The notes below the pieces were generated by a model. It was given only the letters and a program-made list of their open reading frames with translations. It did no database searches and was not told where the DNA came from. A DNA stretch of 43,461 nt from JBECKQ01 sp040235375 (GTDB lineage: Bacteria; Planctomycetota; Phycisphaerae; UBA1845), in assembly GCA_040235375.1 (NCBI GenBank), contig JBECKQ010000137.1:1-43461 (forward strand), read 5' to 3'. Position numbers and translations under genes: made by a program. Of this stretch, positions 1-8,818 are shown piece by piece. How positions within the stretch are numbered: the stretch's first letter is position 1; the number at the start of each line of letters is the position of its first letter.

Positions 1-569
1 CCGGTGTCGAGCTCGAGCCACACGTTCCCCGCCTGATCCTGTGTCGCGCCGGTCACCAGCCCTTCGACGTACCGCGGGTTCGCGGGATCGGAGCGATCGA
101 TCCCCGATACGTTCATGCCGACGAACACCTCCGCAGCCTGGCTGGCATCCATCACGGCGCCGAGCTGCTCCAGCGGAAGCTGCGAGCCATCGTCGAGGTC
201 AAGCGTGATATGGCCGTCGGCGTCGAAGCGGACGGCCTTGACAATCCCCTGCACGGGCTGAGAGACGCCGCCGTCGGTCTGCCCCTGGCCCGTGACGTAG
301 CGGCCGATCAGCGAGGACACGGACGAGAATCGCTGCTGCTCGGTCAGCGATTTCAGCGAGTCCGACAGGTTCGTGGATAGTTCGATCTGGCGAATCGAGG
401 AGATCTGGTCGAGCAGCTCCTGATTGCTCGTGGGCTCGAGCGGGTCCTGGTTGGTCAACTGCGTGATCAGCAGCTTGAAGAAGTCATCGCTTCCGAGAGC
501 CACCGCGGCGCGGTTCGTGTTCGTCGCGGCACCAGCGTCCGTTGCTGACGTTACCGATGAGGTGGTCAT
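1..569 (-). CDS. flgD: Flagellar hook assembly protein FlgD (C-terminus cut by window edge)
   Basis: FlgD caps the growing hook and allows hook protein (FlgE) to polymerise outside the cell. The frame is open from the ATG at 569 to the window edge, about 189 residues. An N-terminal segment around residues 28-45 reads DDFFKLLITQLTNQDPLEP, the family hallmark. Further on, a beta-rich stretch includes SLIGRYVTG and a GIVKAVRF-type strand, as expected for the FlgD Ig-like and tudor-like region. It lies 75 bases downstream of fliK in the same orientation, the usual fliK-flgD order, so flgE probably follows beyond the left edge. The C-terminus is not visible and its length cannot be judged. Confidence 0.93.
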   Translation of the reverse strand, partial: MTTSSVTSATDAGAATNTNRAAVALGSDDFFKLLITQLTNQDPLEPTSNQELLDQISSIRQIELSTNLSDSLKSLTEQQRFSSVSSLIGRYVTGQGQTDGGVSQPVQGIVKAVRFDADGHITLDLDDGSQLPLEQLGAVMDASQAAEVFVGMNVSGIDRSDPANPRYVEGLVTGATQDQAGNVWLELDT

Positions 570-644
570 GATTGACTCCGGGTCTTTGTCCGTCGATCTC
601 GGGGCTCCACCCCGTCTGAACGGTCGGCCTCCACGCGGCGGCGT

Positions 645-1955
645 TCAGATTCGAATGTCCAGCCGCGCGTCCCGCGCAACGTCCGTCATTACCTGTTCAT
701 CTGCGGCGCTTGCAGTGGTGGCCTCTTCTGGACCGGCCGGAAGCCCTGCCGCCATATCACTTTCATCGCTCGATTCCCATCCGCGGTCCGCGGCGTTTCC
801 GCGGCCGTTGCCGACGCCAACATTGAGTCCCCCGGACTGCCCGTCGGAGTCTTGGTTATTGCTGACGATCTCGAAGCGTCCGACGTCAATGTTGTGCTCT
901 TTCAAGGCGGTGGTGAGCTCGGCAGCGCGAGAGGCAAGCAGGTCGCGCGCTTCCGGCGAGGCCGCCTCCACGCGGACGCGCAGCACGCCGTCTTCCATGC
1001 GCACGTCGATGCGCATCGTGCCAAGCTCCGGCGGATTCAGCCGGATGGTCGCCGATGACATTCGTGGTCCGATGTTGAGCCGGATGTTGCGCACGAGCTG
1101 TTCGAACTCTGCACGGCGGCTGTCGCCGGCTTGCGTCTGCGGTTTTGCTGCCTCGTCCCGCCGGTGCGGTTCGCCTGCGGCGCGATTGGCCGGTTCACGC
1201 GTTGCCTGCGTGGCCGGCTGCTGTTGAACGGCCTGCTGCGCGTCGGCGATTGCCCGCGTAGACTGCCCGCCGCCGCCTTCCGCTAGCAGGCGACCGACTG
1301 ACGCGGCGGCCGAACCGCTCGACGTCGACGACTGCGCAGCGGCGCCTTCGACGCGCGCGGATGGATTGGGCCCTCCTGCAGTGACTTGCTGCGCCGCTGG
1401 CTGCTGGCCCGGCACAGGTGGCGGTGCCTGCCGCGCCGGATGAGACGAATTCACCTGCGTAATGCGGGCGGAAGCACCAGCGGCAGGTTTCTCCGCTGGC
1501 GTGGCCGTCGCCCGCCCCGCCGGTTGCTGCTGATCGCCGGAGCCGTTGCGCTCGGCGGAGCTCGTCGGCAATTCAAGAGGGCGTTGTTGCAGTTCGACGC
1601 GGGTGCGGCTGTCGGCCGGTGCGGACGTTCGTTGGGAGGCGTCTTTGGCATCCGCGCGCGCGACCTCAGCGGGACGCGGGCCGTCGGCCGCTTGCGGCTT
1701 CTCCTGTGCTTCCGTCTGGCGGGCCTGCTGCGTCTCCTGCGTGATCCGTTCGTGGCGTGCCGAAGGGGCCTCGGCGGCCTGCCGCTTCTCCAGACCGGTG
1801 GCATCGGTCACGAGCCGCGTCGCCGATTCCAGTTGGACGGTCTGCACGCCGGCCAACACCTGCGCGAAGAGGTCCGAGTTCGGCCGCGTCGATCGCGGCC
1901 CGGACTTCTCGGCCTTGCTCGACGAGGTGACCGGTATGATTTGCGTCTCGGTCAT
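645..1955 (-). CDS. fliK: Flagellar hook-length control protein FliK
   Basis: FliK is a secreted molecular ruler that sets hook length and switches the export gate to filament substrates. The 436-residue protein has the usual two-part build. A long low-complexity Gln/Ala/Pro/Thr/Arg-rich region (about 1-290) is followed by a conserved C-terminal Flg_hook domain (about 290-370) with the motif IRLNPPELGTMRIDVRM and a following helix in the segment LLASRAAELTTALKEHNI. The ATG overlaps the stop of the upstream MotE-like gene in an ATGA arrangement, indicating translational coupling. The N-terminal region is not conserved enough to identify alone; the call rests on the C-terminal domain and on its place before flgD. 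Confidence 0.93.
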   Translation of the reverse strand: MTETQIIPVTSSSKAEKSGPRSTRPNSDLFAQVLAGVQTVQLESATRLVTDATGLEKRQAAEAPSARHERITQETQQARQTEAQEKPQAADGPRPAEVARADAKDASQRTSAPADSRTRVELQQRPLELPTSSAERNGSGDQQQPAGRATATPAEKPAAGASARITQVNSSHPARQAPPPVPGQQPAAQQVTAGGPNPSARVEGAAAQSSTSSGSAAASVGRLLAEGGGGQSTRAIADAQQAVQQQPATQATREPANRAAGEPHRRDEAAKPQTQAGDSRRAEFEQLVRNIRLNIGPRMSSATIRLNPPELGTMRIDVRMEDGVLRVRVEAASPEARDLLASRAAELTTALKEHNIDVGRFEIVSNNQDSDGQSGGLNVGVGNGRGNAADRGWESSDESDMAAGLPAGPEEATTASAADEQVMTDVARDARLDIRI

Positions 1956-2629
1956 GGCGTCGCCTCCGTGGCTTCGCCCCGTGCCGGCTGAGTTGCTTCC
2001 GCGGTGGGAGTCAGCTCGCGCAGCCGCTCTTGAATCTTAAGAACGGCCGCCCATTTGCGCGGGTCTTTGGCGGACTCTTCGACGATCTTTGTTGCCTTGC
2101 GCGTGTCGATTCTCATAAGCAATTGCGCCGCGTCGTCGGTCGGGCGGGCCAGCAGATTGTCCAAGGCGATTTTCGGTTTCAGCGAAGAGAGCAACTCGAG
2201 CTCTTTCTGGAAGCCGGCTTCCGCGGATTCCTCTACGCGCTGCTGTTCGGCGGATTTGAGCCGGGCCTGCTCCTGTTCGAGCTCCTCTCGCCGCCGTTTG
2301 ACCTCCAGCATCTGCCGGTTCGCGAGCGTCAGCCGGTCCTCGGCCTGCATGGTGATGCGCTCGAGGTTGCGGCGGTGCATCTCTTCGTCCAGCAGATCGC
2401 GCGCGGGGGCCTCAGCGGCCGGACCGACGTCGGTTTCGGCCTTCAGCTTGCTTTTTTCCTGCGGTTCGGCCTGCGGCTTGGGCGGCTCGAGGATGGTGGC
2501 CATTGCCTTGGCGCTATCCACGGTGAGCCGGCCGCTGACGGCCAGATACGCGACCGTGCCGATCAGGAGAACCGCGTGCAGAATCGCCAGCAGGGCGACA
2601 ATGTGATAGAGCTTCTTGAGGACGCTCAT
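1952..2629 (-). CDS. MotE-like flagellar protein with one membrane segment and a coiled coil
   Basis: This 225-residue protein has one membrane helix at about residues 8-32 and an acidic/basic coiled coil at about 75-150, rich in E, R, Q and L. A C-terminal helical segment (about 160-215) resembles the MgtE intracellular N domain, with LLMRIDTRKATKIVEESA. This build matches MotE/FlbB-type proteins found between fliJ and fliK in many flagellar operons; in some bacteria MotE chaperones the stator protein MotC or helps build the motor. The ATG is 4 bases downstream of the fliJ stop, and its own stop overlaps the fliK start. The specific function here is inferred from build and position. Confidence 0.7.
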   Translation of the reverse strand: MSVLKKLYHIVALLAILHAVLLIGTVAYLAVSGRLTVDSAKAMATILEPPKPQAEPQEKSKLKAETDVGPAAEAPARDLLDEEMHRRNLERITMQAEDRLTLANRQMLEVKRRREELEQEQARLKSAEQQRVEESAEAGFQKELELLSSLKPKIALDNLLARPTDDAAQLLMRIDTRKATKIVEESAKDPRKWAAVLKIQERLRELTPTAEATQPARGEATEATP

Positions 2630-2633
2630 GGGT

Positions 2634-3131
2634 TCACTGTCCGAGTGGCGCCTCGATCGCTTCCGGGCGCGCCGAGTCCATCAGGCGCCTGCGCCGGTGC
2701 ATTTCGATGGCGATTTCGTTCTGCTCCTTCTGATCGCGTCGCGACTGCTCCTCGTGGTAGCGGGCGAGGCGGCGCTCCCTGAGTTTCTCGATTGCTTTGA
2801 AGGCCACGGATGCCTTGACCATCTCCTCACGCTCCTGCTGGAGCAGCGCCTCGTGCCGGCGGGTTTCCTCTCTGAGCTGCTCGATCCGGCCGAGCAGGAA
2901 CGTACCGTGCGAGCGATGGCCGCGAATCAAGGCGACATCGAGCAACTCCTTGTTCTGCTCCACACGCGCCGCGGCGGCCTGCGCGCTGACCTGCTCGAAG
3001 ATGGCTGCGATCATCGATTCGCGCCGGCGGATTTCACGAAGGCGGCGGGCGACGGTGCGCTGCTTCTCGTCAAAGGCACGCCGCCGCATCCGCAGCACCG
3101 TCTCGAGCCGGAATACGAATCCGCGTGGCAT
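2634..3131 (-). CDS. fliJ: Flagellar export protein FliJ
   Basis: FliJ is a small coiled-coil protein that sits in the FliI ATPase ring like the gamma subunit of F-ATPase and helps pass substrates to the export gate. The 165-residue product starts with FVFRLETVLRMRRRAFDEKQ, the typical FliJ opening, and is almost wholly predicted as two long charged helices (Arg/Glu/Gln-rich). Length fits the family (about 140-165). It follows fliI by 10 bases and precedes the MotE-like gene, as in many flagellar operons. Sequence conservation in FliJ is low, so the call rests on the N-terminal pattern, coiled-coil character and location. Confidence 0.88.
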   Translation of the reverse strand: MPRGFVFRLETVLRMRRRAFDEKQRTVARRLREIRRRESMIAAIFEQVSAQAAAARVEQNKELLDVALIRGHRSHGTFLLGRIEQLREETRRHEALLQQEREEMVKASVAFKAIEKLRERRLARYHEEQSRRDQKEQNEIAIEMHRRRRLMDSARPEAIEAPLGQ

Positions 3132-3141
3132 CTGTCGTCTC

Positions 3142-4506
3142 CTACTTCGCGGCGCTTACCGCCGGCTGCCGCGCGCTTAATCGCTGCCGCAGCGAACGAA
3201 TACGTCGCGCCAGGTCGAACAGTTCCTCGCGGGCGTTTTCAAACGTAATCGCATCTTCGATCCCCTGCTGGAGGAAACGATCGATCTGCGGTTTCATCTC
3301 CACGGTCACGTCGTATTCGACATTCGCGCCCGCGGCGTACGCGCCGATGTTCACCAGGTCCTCGATGTCCTCCCAGACGGCCAGAACCTTGCGGACTTCA
3401 CGAGCAGCGGCCTGGTGCTCCTCATCCACCACATCCACCATGACACGGCTGATGCTCTCGAGGGCGGACACGGCCGGGTAGTGACCGCGGTTGGCCAGCT
3501 TGCGTGAGAGCCACACGTGACCGTCGAGCGTGCCGCGGACAGCGTCGCTCACGGGTTCGGAAACGTCGTCGCCCTCAACGAGGACGGTGTACAGCCCGGT
3601 GATGCTGCCGCCGCGCGTGCGTCCCACGCGCTCACACAACTGCGGCAACAGGGCGAAGACGCTGGGCGGATAACCCTTGTTCGCCGGGGGCTCGCCGACG
3701 GCCAGGCCGATCTGCCGTTGAGCCATCGCCATGCGCGTGACCGAGTCCATCATCAGCAGCACGTCGGCGCCCTGGTCGCGGAAGTACTCCGCGATGGCCG
3801 TCGCGACGAAGCAGGCCCGCACGCGCAGCACGGGCGATTCATCCGATGTGCTGACGACGAGCACGCTCTTGCGAAGCCCCTCTTCGCCGAGGTCCTTGCG
3901 GATGAAGTCGCCCACCTCGCGACCGCGCTCGCCGACAAGGGCGACCACGTTCACGTCGGAGGACGTGTTGCGGGCGATCATGCCCATCAGCACGCTCTTG
4001 CCGACTCCCGTGCCGGCGAACACCCCGACGCGCTGCCCCTTGCCGACCGTGAGCAACGCGTCGATCGAGCGGACGCCTGTACCGATCGGCGCGTCGATCT
4101 CCTTCCGCTCCAGCGGCCCCGGCGCGGACGTCATGGCGGGATAGTGCGCTTCAATCGTGAACGGCGGCCGGTCGTCGATCGTCTGGCCGAGGCCGTTGAG
4201 CACCCTGCCCACCATCTGCCGGCCGGTCGGAACGAACTGCGCCGCCGCACTGCTCGTGACGCGATCGCCCGGCGCGGCGCCGTCCGCCTCGGCGAGCGGC
4301 ATGACGATCGTCCGGCCGTCGCGGAAACCGACGACCTGCGCGGCGATGGGACCCTGCGCGGCGGGCTGAACCGAGCACATCGAGCCGACCGCTACGCGCA
4401 GCCCATCGACGACCATCGTCAGCCCGGTCACGCCGGTGAGCGAGCCGGACACCTTCGTCAGCGAGGCCTTCTCGATCAGGTCGATGTGTCGCGTCAGCAG
4501 CGTCAC
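3142..4506 (-). CDS. fliI: Flagellum-specific ATPase FliI
   Basis: FliI is the F1-beta-like ATPase of the flagellar type III export apparatus; it hydrolyses ATP to aid unfolding and delivery of substrates. The 454-residue protein shows a Walker A loop, AGTGVGKS, at about residues 164-171, the segment GERGREVGDFI shortly after it, and a Walker B region LLMMDSVTRMAMAQR with the family signature. The motif GYPPSVFALLPQLCER, characteristic of FliI/YscN ATPases, is also present. The N-terminal 90 residues are the beta-barrel-like region. Its ATG overlaps the fliH stop (ATGA), matching the tight FliH-FliI partnership. Confidence 0.97.
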   Translation of the reverse strand: MTLLTRHIDLIEKASLTKVSGSLTGVTGLTMVVDGLRVAVGSMCSVQPAAQGPIAAQVVGFRDGRTIVMPLAEADGAAPGDRVTSSAAAQFVPTGRQMVGRVLNGLGQTIDDRPPFTIEAHYPAMTSAPGPLERKEIDAPIGTGVRSIDALLTVGKGQRVGVFAGTGVGKSVLMGMIARNTSSDVNVVALVGERGREVGDFIRKDLGEEGLRKSVLVVSTSDESPVLRVRACFVATAIAEYFRDQGADVLLMMDSVTRMAMAQRQIGLAVGEPPANKGYPPSVFALLPQLCERVGRTRGGSITGLYTVLVEGDDVSEPVSDAVRGTLDGHVWLSRKLANRGHYPAVSALESISRVMVDVVDEEHQAAAREVRKVLAVWEDIEDLVNIGAYAAGANVEYDVTVEMKPQIDRFLQQGIEDAITFENAREELFDLARRIRSLRQRLSARQPAVSAAK

Positions 4507-5216
4507 TGCATGCCTTCTCCGATAACCAGCAACTGGGCGACCTGGTCAATCTGCGTGTCGATGGTCGCGTCAACCTGCGAGTTCGGCGTCTCCAGGAGGC
4601 AACCCCCGGGGGCAATCGAGTCGTCGGGCAGGACTTTGAGGTGGGCATCCGGGCCGACGCGGGCGACAAAGTCGGCGGCGAACCGTCCTGCCGTCTCGCA
4701 GTCCAGCGGATGAACGCGGGCGACGAGGTCCGTCCGCGACTCGACGAGCCGCAGCGCCGATTCCAGGTTGTTGGCCGCCGCCTCGCCGTGGAACGCGCCG
4801 GCCAGGCGTGTTACCTTTTCGGCCACGCGGACGGCGAAACGCAGCACGTCGTCGCGGGCCTGGATGAACAGGTCGCGCTTCAACTCGTCGAACTGCGCGA
4901 GCATGGCGTCGAGCGCCGTCGCGAGCTGCGCCTGATCGCTCGCGTACCGTGCGGCGGCCTGCTCAAACGCTTCATCGTGCCCGGCCCGCTTGCCGCCTTC
5001 GTATCCACGGCGGAACCCTTCCTCATACCCCTTCTCGCCGGCGTCGGCCCGGAGCTTCTCCGCGTCCCGCCTGGCTGACCGCACGATCTCCGCCCCCCGG
5101 CGCTTTGCGGAATCCACGATTGCGTGCGCCTCGGTGACGTGGTCCGTCACGTCCAGCGTCTCGAGACGCTTGAGAAGCTTCGGATCCTGCTGCCCGACTT
5201 TTATCACCGTTGCCAT
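4503..5216 (-). CDS. fliH: Flagellar assembly protein FliH
   Basis: FliH is the stator-like regulator that binds FliI and holds it at the C-ring. The 237-residue product has a charged N-terminus and a central region of GxxxG-like small-residue spacing (EEGFRRGYEGGKRAGHDEA, about residues 60-80), typical of FliH/YscL. A C-terminal FliH domain includes HLKVLPDDSIAPGGCLLET and ends with a helix. It starts 45 bases downstream of fliG and its end overlaps the fliI start by 4 bases. Weak sequence conservation is normal for FliH; the GxxxG region, the C-terminal motif and gene order make the call firm. Confidence 0.92.
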   Translation of the reverse strand: MATVIKVGQQDPKLLKRLETLDVTDHVTEAHAIVDSAKRRGAEIVRSARRDAEKLRADAGEKGYEEGFRRGYEGGKRAGHDEAFEQAAARYASDQAQLATALDAMLAQFDELKRDLFIQARDDVLRFAVRVAEKVTRLAGAFHGEAAANNLESALRLVESRTDLVARVHPLDCETAGRFAADFVARVGPDAHLKVLPDDSIAPGGCLLETPNSQVDATIDTQIDQVAQLLVIGEGMQ

Positions 5217-5261
5217 AAGGCTACCTGCACGGGTCTACCTAAGCGGCCGATCGATCCGCGA

Positions 5262-6299
5262 TCAGACCACCACGTCCTTCTCACCGCCGCGGCCGGAGAT
5301 GATGATCTCTCCCGCGTCTTCGAGTCGGCGGACGATATCGACGATCTTCTGCTGGGCTGCTTCCACGTCCTTCAAACGGACCGGCCCCATGTACTCCATA
5401 TCCTCCTTGATCAGCGTCGCCGCCCGCTCGGACATGTTGTTGAATATCTTGCCTTTGAGCTCGTCGCTGGCAGTCTTCAGGGCGAGGGCGAGCTCGTCGT
5501 TGTCGACCTCCTTGAGCACGGCCTGGATACCCTTGTCGTTGACGAGGAGCAGGTCTTCGAACACGAACATCAACCGGCGAATCTGCTCGACGAGGTCCGG
5601 GTCCTCGCTCTCGAGAGCCTCCATGATGGCCTTCTCTGTCGAACGGTCGGACAGGTTGAGCATCTCCGCAACGCTCTCCACGCCGCCGACCTTCATCAGA
5701 CGCTGCGACACGATGCCCGAGAGCCTCATTTCCAGGCCGCGTTCGACTTCCTTGATGACTTCCGGATTCGTCTGCTCCATGTTGGCGACGCGCGACACGA
5801 CCTCGAGCTGCTTGGACGTGGGCAGCCCCATGAGGATTTCCGATGCCTTGTTCGGCGTCAGGTGAGCGAGCACGAGGGCGATCGTCTGCGGATGCTCGTC
5901 CTGGATGAACGTAAGGAGGTTTTCCGTTTCGGTCTTCTGGAGAAAGGCGAAGGGCTGCTGATAGACCTGGTGCTCGATCAGGCTGAGGATGCGCTTGGCG
6001 TCGTCGGAATGGAGCGCCTTCTCCAGCACGCTCCGCGCATAGCTGATGCCACCCACGTCCAGGTACTGCCGGGCGAGGGCGAGGTGGTAGAACTCCTCGA
6101 CGACCTTGCCCACGCGATCGGGAGGGACGTCATTGAGCTGGGCGATCTCGCGGCTGATGTCCTCGACCAGTTCCTCGTCGAGCAGGCGCATGACCTTCGC
6201 AGCGGCGTCCGGCTTGAGCGCCAGCATGAGGATCGCCGCCTTGGTCATGCCGCTGACCTGCTTGTCCGCGCTGCCCGGTTTTGCAGTCTCCACTGCCAC
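5262..6299 (-). CDS. fliG: Flagellar motor switch protein FliG
   Basis: FliG forms the upper C-ring, joins the MS-ring (FliF) and interacts with the stator to make torque. The 345-residue length fits the family. The middle domain carries the EHPQTIALVLAHL motif (about residues 130-142), and the C-terminal domain has the MFVFEDLLLVNDKGIQ segment and the charged torque helix region with KTASDELKGKIFNNMSERA. The N-terminal domain (1-100) has the AAILMLAL helix expected to bind FliF. It lies 13 bases downstream of fliF. The extreme C-terminus ends in a Gly/Asp/Val tail that looks unremarkable. Confidence 0.97.
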   Translation of the reverse strand: MAVETAKPGSADKQVSGMTKAAILMLALKPDAAAKVMRLLDEELVEDISREIAQLNDVPPDRVGKVVEEFYHLALARQYLDVGGISYARSVLEKALHSDDAKRILSLIEHQVYQQPFAFLQKTETENLLTFIQDEHPQTIALVLAHLTPNKASEILMGLPTSKQLEVVSRVANMEQTNPEVIKEVERGLEMRLSGIVSQRLMKVGGVESVAEMLNLSDRSTEKAIMEALESEDPDLVEQIRRLMFVFEDLLLVNDKGIQAVLKEVDNDELALALKTASDELKGKIFNNMSERAATLIKEDMEYMGPVRLKDVEAAQQKIVDIVRRLEDAGEIIISGRGGEKDVVV

Positions 6300-6312
6300 G
6301 GTGTCACCTCAC

Positions 6313-7998
6313 CTAGCGATCGGATGCCCGGGCCCAGCGGCGGACCATTTCCGCCGCGGTGGCCGGATCGTTCTCGATCATCCTGGTCACCTGCTCACCC
6401 AACTGGCCGAATCGCAGCGTGTCCTCGTCGACCTCCTCGCCGACGAGCATTCCCTCCGAGACGGCAGCCTTACCGACCGGTGCCCCCCCCGCCACGTGCA
6501 GGACCTCCTCCGACTCCCTCTCGGCCAACGCGCGACGGGCGGGCGGCATGATCGACTTCACCACGTCGGACGACTTACGCACGAGTCGCGCCATCATGAG
6601 GAAGCTCACCAGAGCCAGAACAACGAGGCCGGCCTGCGGCCCGTACCGCCGGAGCGTCCCGATCGTTTCGCCGCCGGTGGAGGCTACGGCCGTACTCTCG
6701 CCGGGATACGAACGCAGTTCGGTGCCGTCGGGGGCGAAGTCGTAGAACACATCGACCTCGACGTCCTGCGGAGATTCCGTCATGACGATCTTCGTGACCG
6801 CGGAACGCACCCGTTCCACCTCGGACTGCCTGATCTTCTGGTAGTTGGCATCCTCCTCGAGCTTGGCCACGTCGACGTCCTCGCCGAACCGGGCCCGGAA
6901 GATACCGATCAGGAAGCTGCGGGGAATGCCGATCGACGCCGTGGCGCGCTTGATCGTGAACGGCAGCTTCTCGACGTTGGTCACTTCCGTCGGCTTTTGA
7001 TCGAAGAAATCCGTGTGCGTCTCTTCGGTTTCGCTGCGTGTCCCGGCCGACTGCCCGGACAACGCCACGCCCACGTTGGGATTGACACCCGTTTCGCCCG
7101 GCGTTTTCGCGGACTCGTTGACCTGGCTGCTGGTTTCTTCGGTCTTGACTTCCGGGGTGGCCCAGACCTGCTTCTGCGTCTTCGTCTTGCTGGCGTCGAG
7201 CTCCACGGAGACGGAGACCAGCACGCCGGGGATCGATTGCAGTGCCTGCTGGATCTTCTCCGCGAGATGCGTTTCGTTCTTCTTCTGCTCCTCGAGCAGG
7301 CCGAGGCCGAGCGCGTTCTCCGGATCGGGAACGCTGAACGCCCGCATCGTCGAGGCATCAACGACCGTCACGTCGTGTGGCTCGAGGCCGGCCACCGCCC
7401 CGCTCACGAACCGGCAAAGACCGTCGACGACCGGCTGCGAGAGCGGCTTGCCACCGGTCATCGTGACCTGCACCGAGGCTGTCGGGCGAATGTTGCCCAG
7501 GCCCCCCAAGCGCCGCTGCGTCTTGTCCTGAATGATCACTCGCGCCTGCCTGACATCCTTGCCCGAACTGATGATGCGGGCCAGCTCGTTGCCCAGCGCA
7601 ACCTGGCGGCGCCACTTGTTTTCGTCGCTCGGACGGAACGGATCGCTGTCCGCGATGAGCTCGGCGAATCCGAGACTCGTATCCTTGGGCAGCGCCTCGG
7701 CCCGGCTCAGCTCCAGCAAGGCACGGTCGCGATCAAGCGGCGGCACGTACACGCGGTTGCCCACCTGCTTGGCGCGGATGCCCTGCGACTTGAGCGTCTG
7801 CAAGGCGGTATCCAACTGGTCGAGCGTCAGGTCCTGGGCCAGCACGGGCACCATCTCCGGCGCGGTCGAGTACTGCACGAGCCAGATGAGCGAACCGGCC
7901 ACGAGCGCCGCGCACAGCGCGATGGCGACCTTCTGCGAAGTGGTGAGCACTTCGAGCTGCTGCCGGATTTGCAGAATCGAACGTCGTAAGGCTTCCAT
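6313..7998 (-). CDS. fliF: Flagellar MS-ring protein FliF
   Basis: FliF builds the membrane-embedded MS ring on which the flagellum is assembled. The 561-residue protein has two membrane helices (about residues 24-43 and 450-470) flanking a large periplasmic part. The ring-building motif region includes QVALGNELARIISSGKDV and QARVIIQDKTQ, typical of the YscJ/FliF domain. The cytoplasmic tail ends in a FliG-binding segment, LGEQVTRMIENDPATAAEMV. It sits between fliE and fliG, with 13 bases to fliG. Length agrees with the family. There is no sign of truncation. Confidence 0.96.
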   Translation of the reverse strand: MEALRRSILQIRQQLEVLTTSQKVAIALCAALVAGSLIWLVQYSTAPEMVPVLAQDLTLDQLDTALQTLKSQGIRAKQVGNRVYVPPLDRDRALLELSRAEALPKDTSLGFAELIADSDPFRPSDENKWRRQVALGNELARIISSGKDVRQARVIIQDKTQRRLGGLGNIRPTASVQVTMTGGKPLSQPVVDGLCRFVSGAVAGLEPHDVTVVDASTMRAFSVPDPENALGLGLLEEQKKNETHLAEKIQQALQSIPGVLVSVSVELDASKTKTQKQVWATPEVKTEETSSQVNESAKTPGETGVNPNVGVALSGQSAGTRSETEETHTDFFDQKPTEVTNVEKLPFTIKRATASIGIPRSFLIGIFRARFGEDVDVAKLEEDANYQKIRQSEVERVRSAVTKIVMTESPQDVEVDVFYDFAPDGTELRSYPGESTAVASTGGETIGTLRRYGPQAGLVVLALVSFLMMARLVRKSSDVVKSIMPPARRALAERESEEVLHVAGGAPVGKAAVSEGMLVGEEVDEDTLRFGQLGEQVTRMIENDPATAAEMVRRWARASDR

Positions 7999-8030
7999 GC
8001 CTGAATGATCCGTCCTCTAGGTCAGCGTGT

Positions 8031-8339
8031 TCACACGCGGATTTGCTGAATATCGCGATACGCGTCCACGAGCTTGTTGCGGATTTCCATCAGCAGATCG
8101 AACGCGACTCCCGCCTTGTTCACCGCGGTGAACACGCCGACGACGTCGTCCGTCTGGCCCGTGTAGAGTGCCTGCACGCTCTGGTCGGCCTCGGTTTGCA
8201 GGCGATTCACCTCGTCGAGGTTGTCGAGAAGCACGTCGAGAAACTTCTTGCCATCGGTCGCCTGCGGACCGGATGGAGCCGTGCTCGGCCCGGCGGCGCC
8301 GGCCGGATTGATGGCGTTTCCCTGGATGGGATCGATCAT
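8031..8339 (-). CDS. fliE: Flagellar hook-basal body protein FliE
   Basis: FliE is the small junction protein between the MS ring and the proximal rod and is an early export substrate. The product has 102 residues, the usual length. After a Pro/Ala-rich N-terminus it carries FLDVLLDNLDEVNRLQTEAD and then the C-terminal family segment FTAVNKAGVAFDLLMEIRNK, followed by an amphipathic helix. It lies between flgC (13 bases upstream) and fliF, the standard flgB-flgC-fliE-fliF order. The start ATG at 8339 gives a methionine-isoleucine-aspartate N-terminus. Confidence 0.95.
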   Translation of the reverse strand: MIDPIQGNAINPAGAAGPSTAPSGPQATDGKKFLDVLLDNLDEVNRLQTEADQSVQALYTGQTDDVVGVFTAVNKAGVAFDLLMEIRNKLVDAYRDIQQIRV

Positions 8340-8352
8340 CGGTCACCTCGTA

Positions 8353-8787
8353 CTAGCCCAGCATACGCAGGCTGGCCGCGGTCATCGTCTTGGTCATTTC
8401 CATCACGGTCACGTTGGCTTCATATATGCGGGCGGCCATCATCGCGTTGACCATCTCTGTACTCAGGTCCACGTTCGGCATGCGGACCTTGCCTTTGAGC
8501 TTGCCCTCCTTGATCGCGTCGGGATGCGAGGGGTCTTCCACAAGACGGAACGGCTCCTGGCTCTCCACAACCTGGGCGATGTGCACACCCGGGGCGTTCG
8601 TGCCGGCCGCCGGATTGCCCGACGCGAACAGCGCAATGCGCCGGCGGTACGGCTCCGGGTTCCCCTGCGCGTCGCGCGTCGTGTCCAGGTTGGCGATGTT
8701 GCCCGCGATCGTGTCGAGGTTCGTTCGCTGGGCCACCAGGGCCGACGTGCTGATGTCCAATGCCGATAACATGAATCGTTGCTCCAT
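8353..8787 (-). CDS. flgC: Flagellar basal-body rod protein FlgC
   Basis: FlgC is a proximal rod subunit. The 144-residue product carries the flagellar rod N-terminal motif early on (LDISTSALVAQRTNLDTIAGN, about residues 9-29) and ends with the C-terminal rod/hook helix containing VDLSTEMVNAMMAARIYEAN. Both are diagnostic for the FlgB/FlgC family; the C-terminal pattern and the adjacent flgB favour FlgC. It lies 31 bases downstream of flgB. Length matches the family (about 135-150 residues). Confidence 0.96.
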   Translation of the reverse strand: MEQRFMLSALDISTSALVAQRTNLDTIAGNIANLDTTRDAQGNPEPYRRRIALFASGNPAAGTNAPGVHIAQVVESQEPFRLVEDPSHPDAIKEGKLKGKVRMPNVDLSTEMVNAMMAARIYEANVTVMEMTKTMTAASLRMLG

Positions 8788-8818
8788 AAGTGCGGCCTCA
8801 GGGCCGCGTGTTCACCTC

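Noticed and set aside
5124..7989. Two long plus-strand frames opposite fliG and fliF
   Set aside because: Their composition is typical of antisense frames in GC-rich DNA and they have no recognised motifs, while the minus-strand genes are certain.
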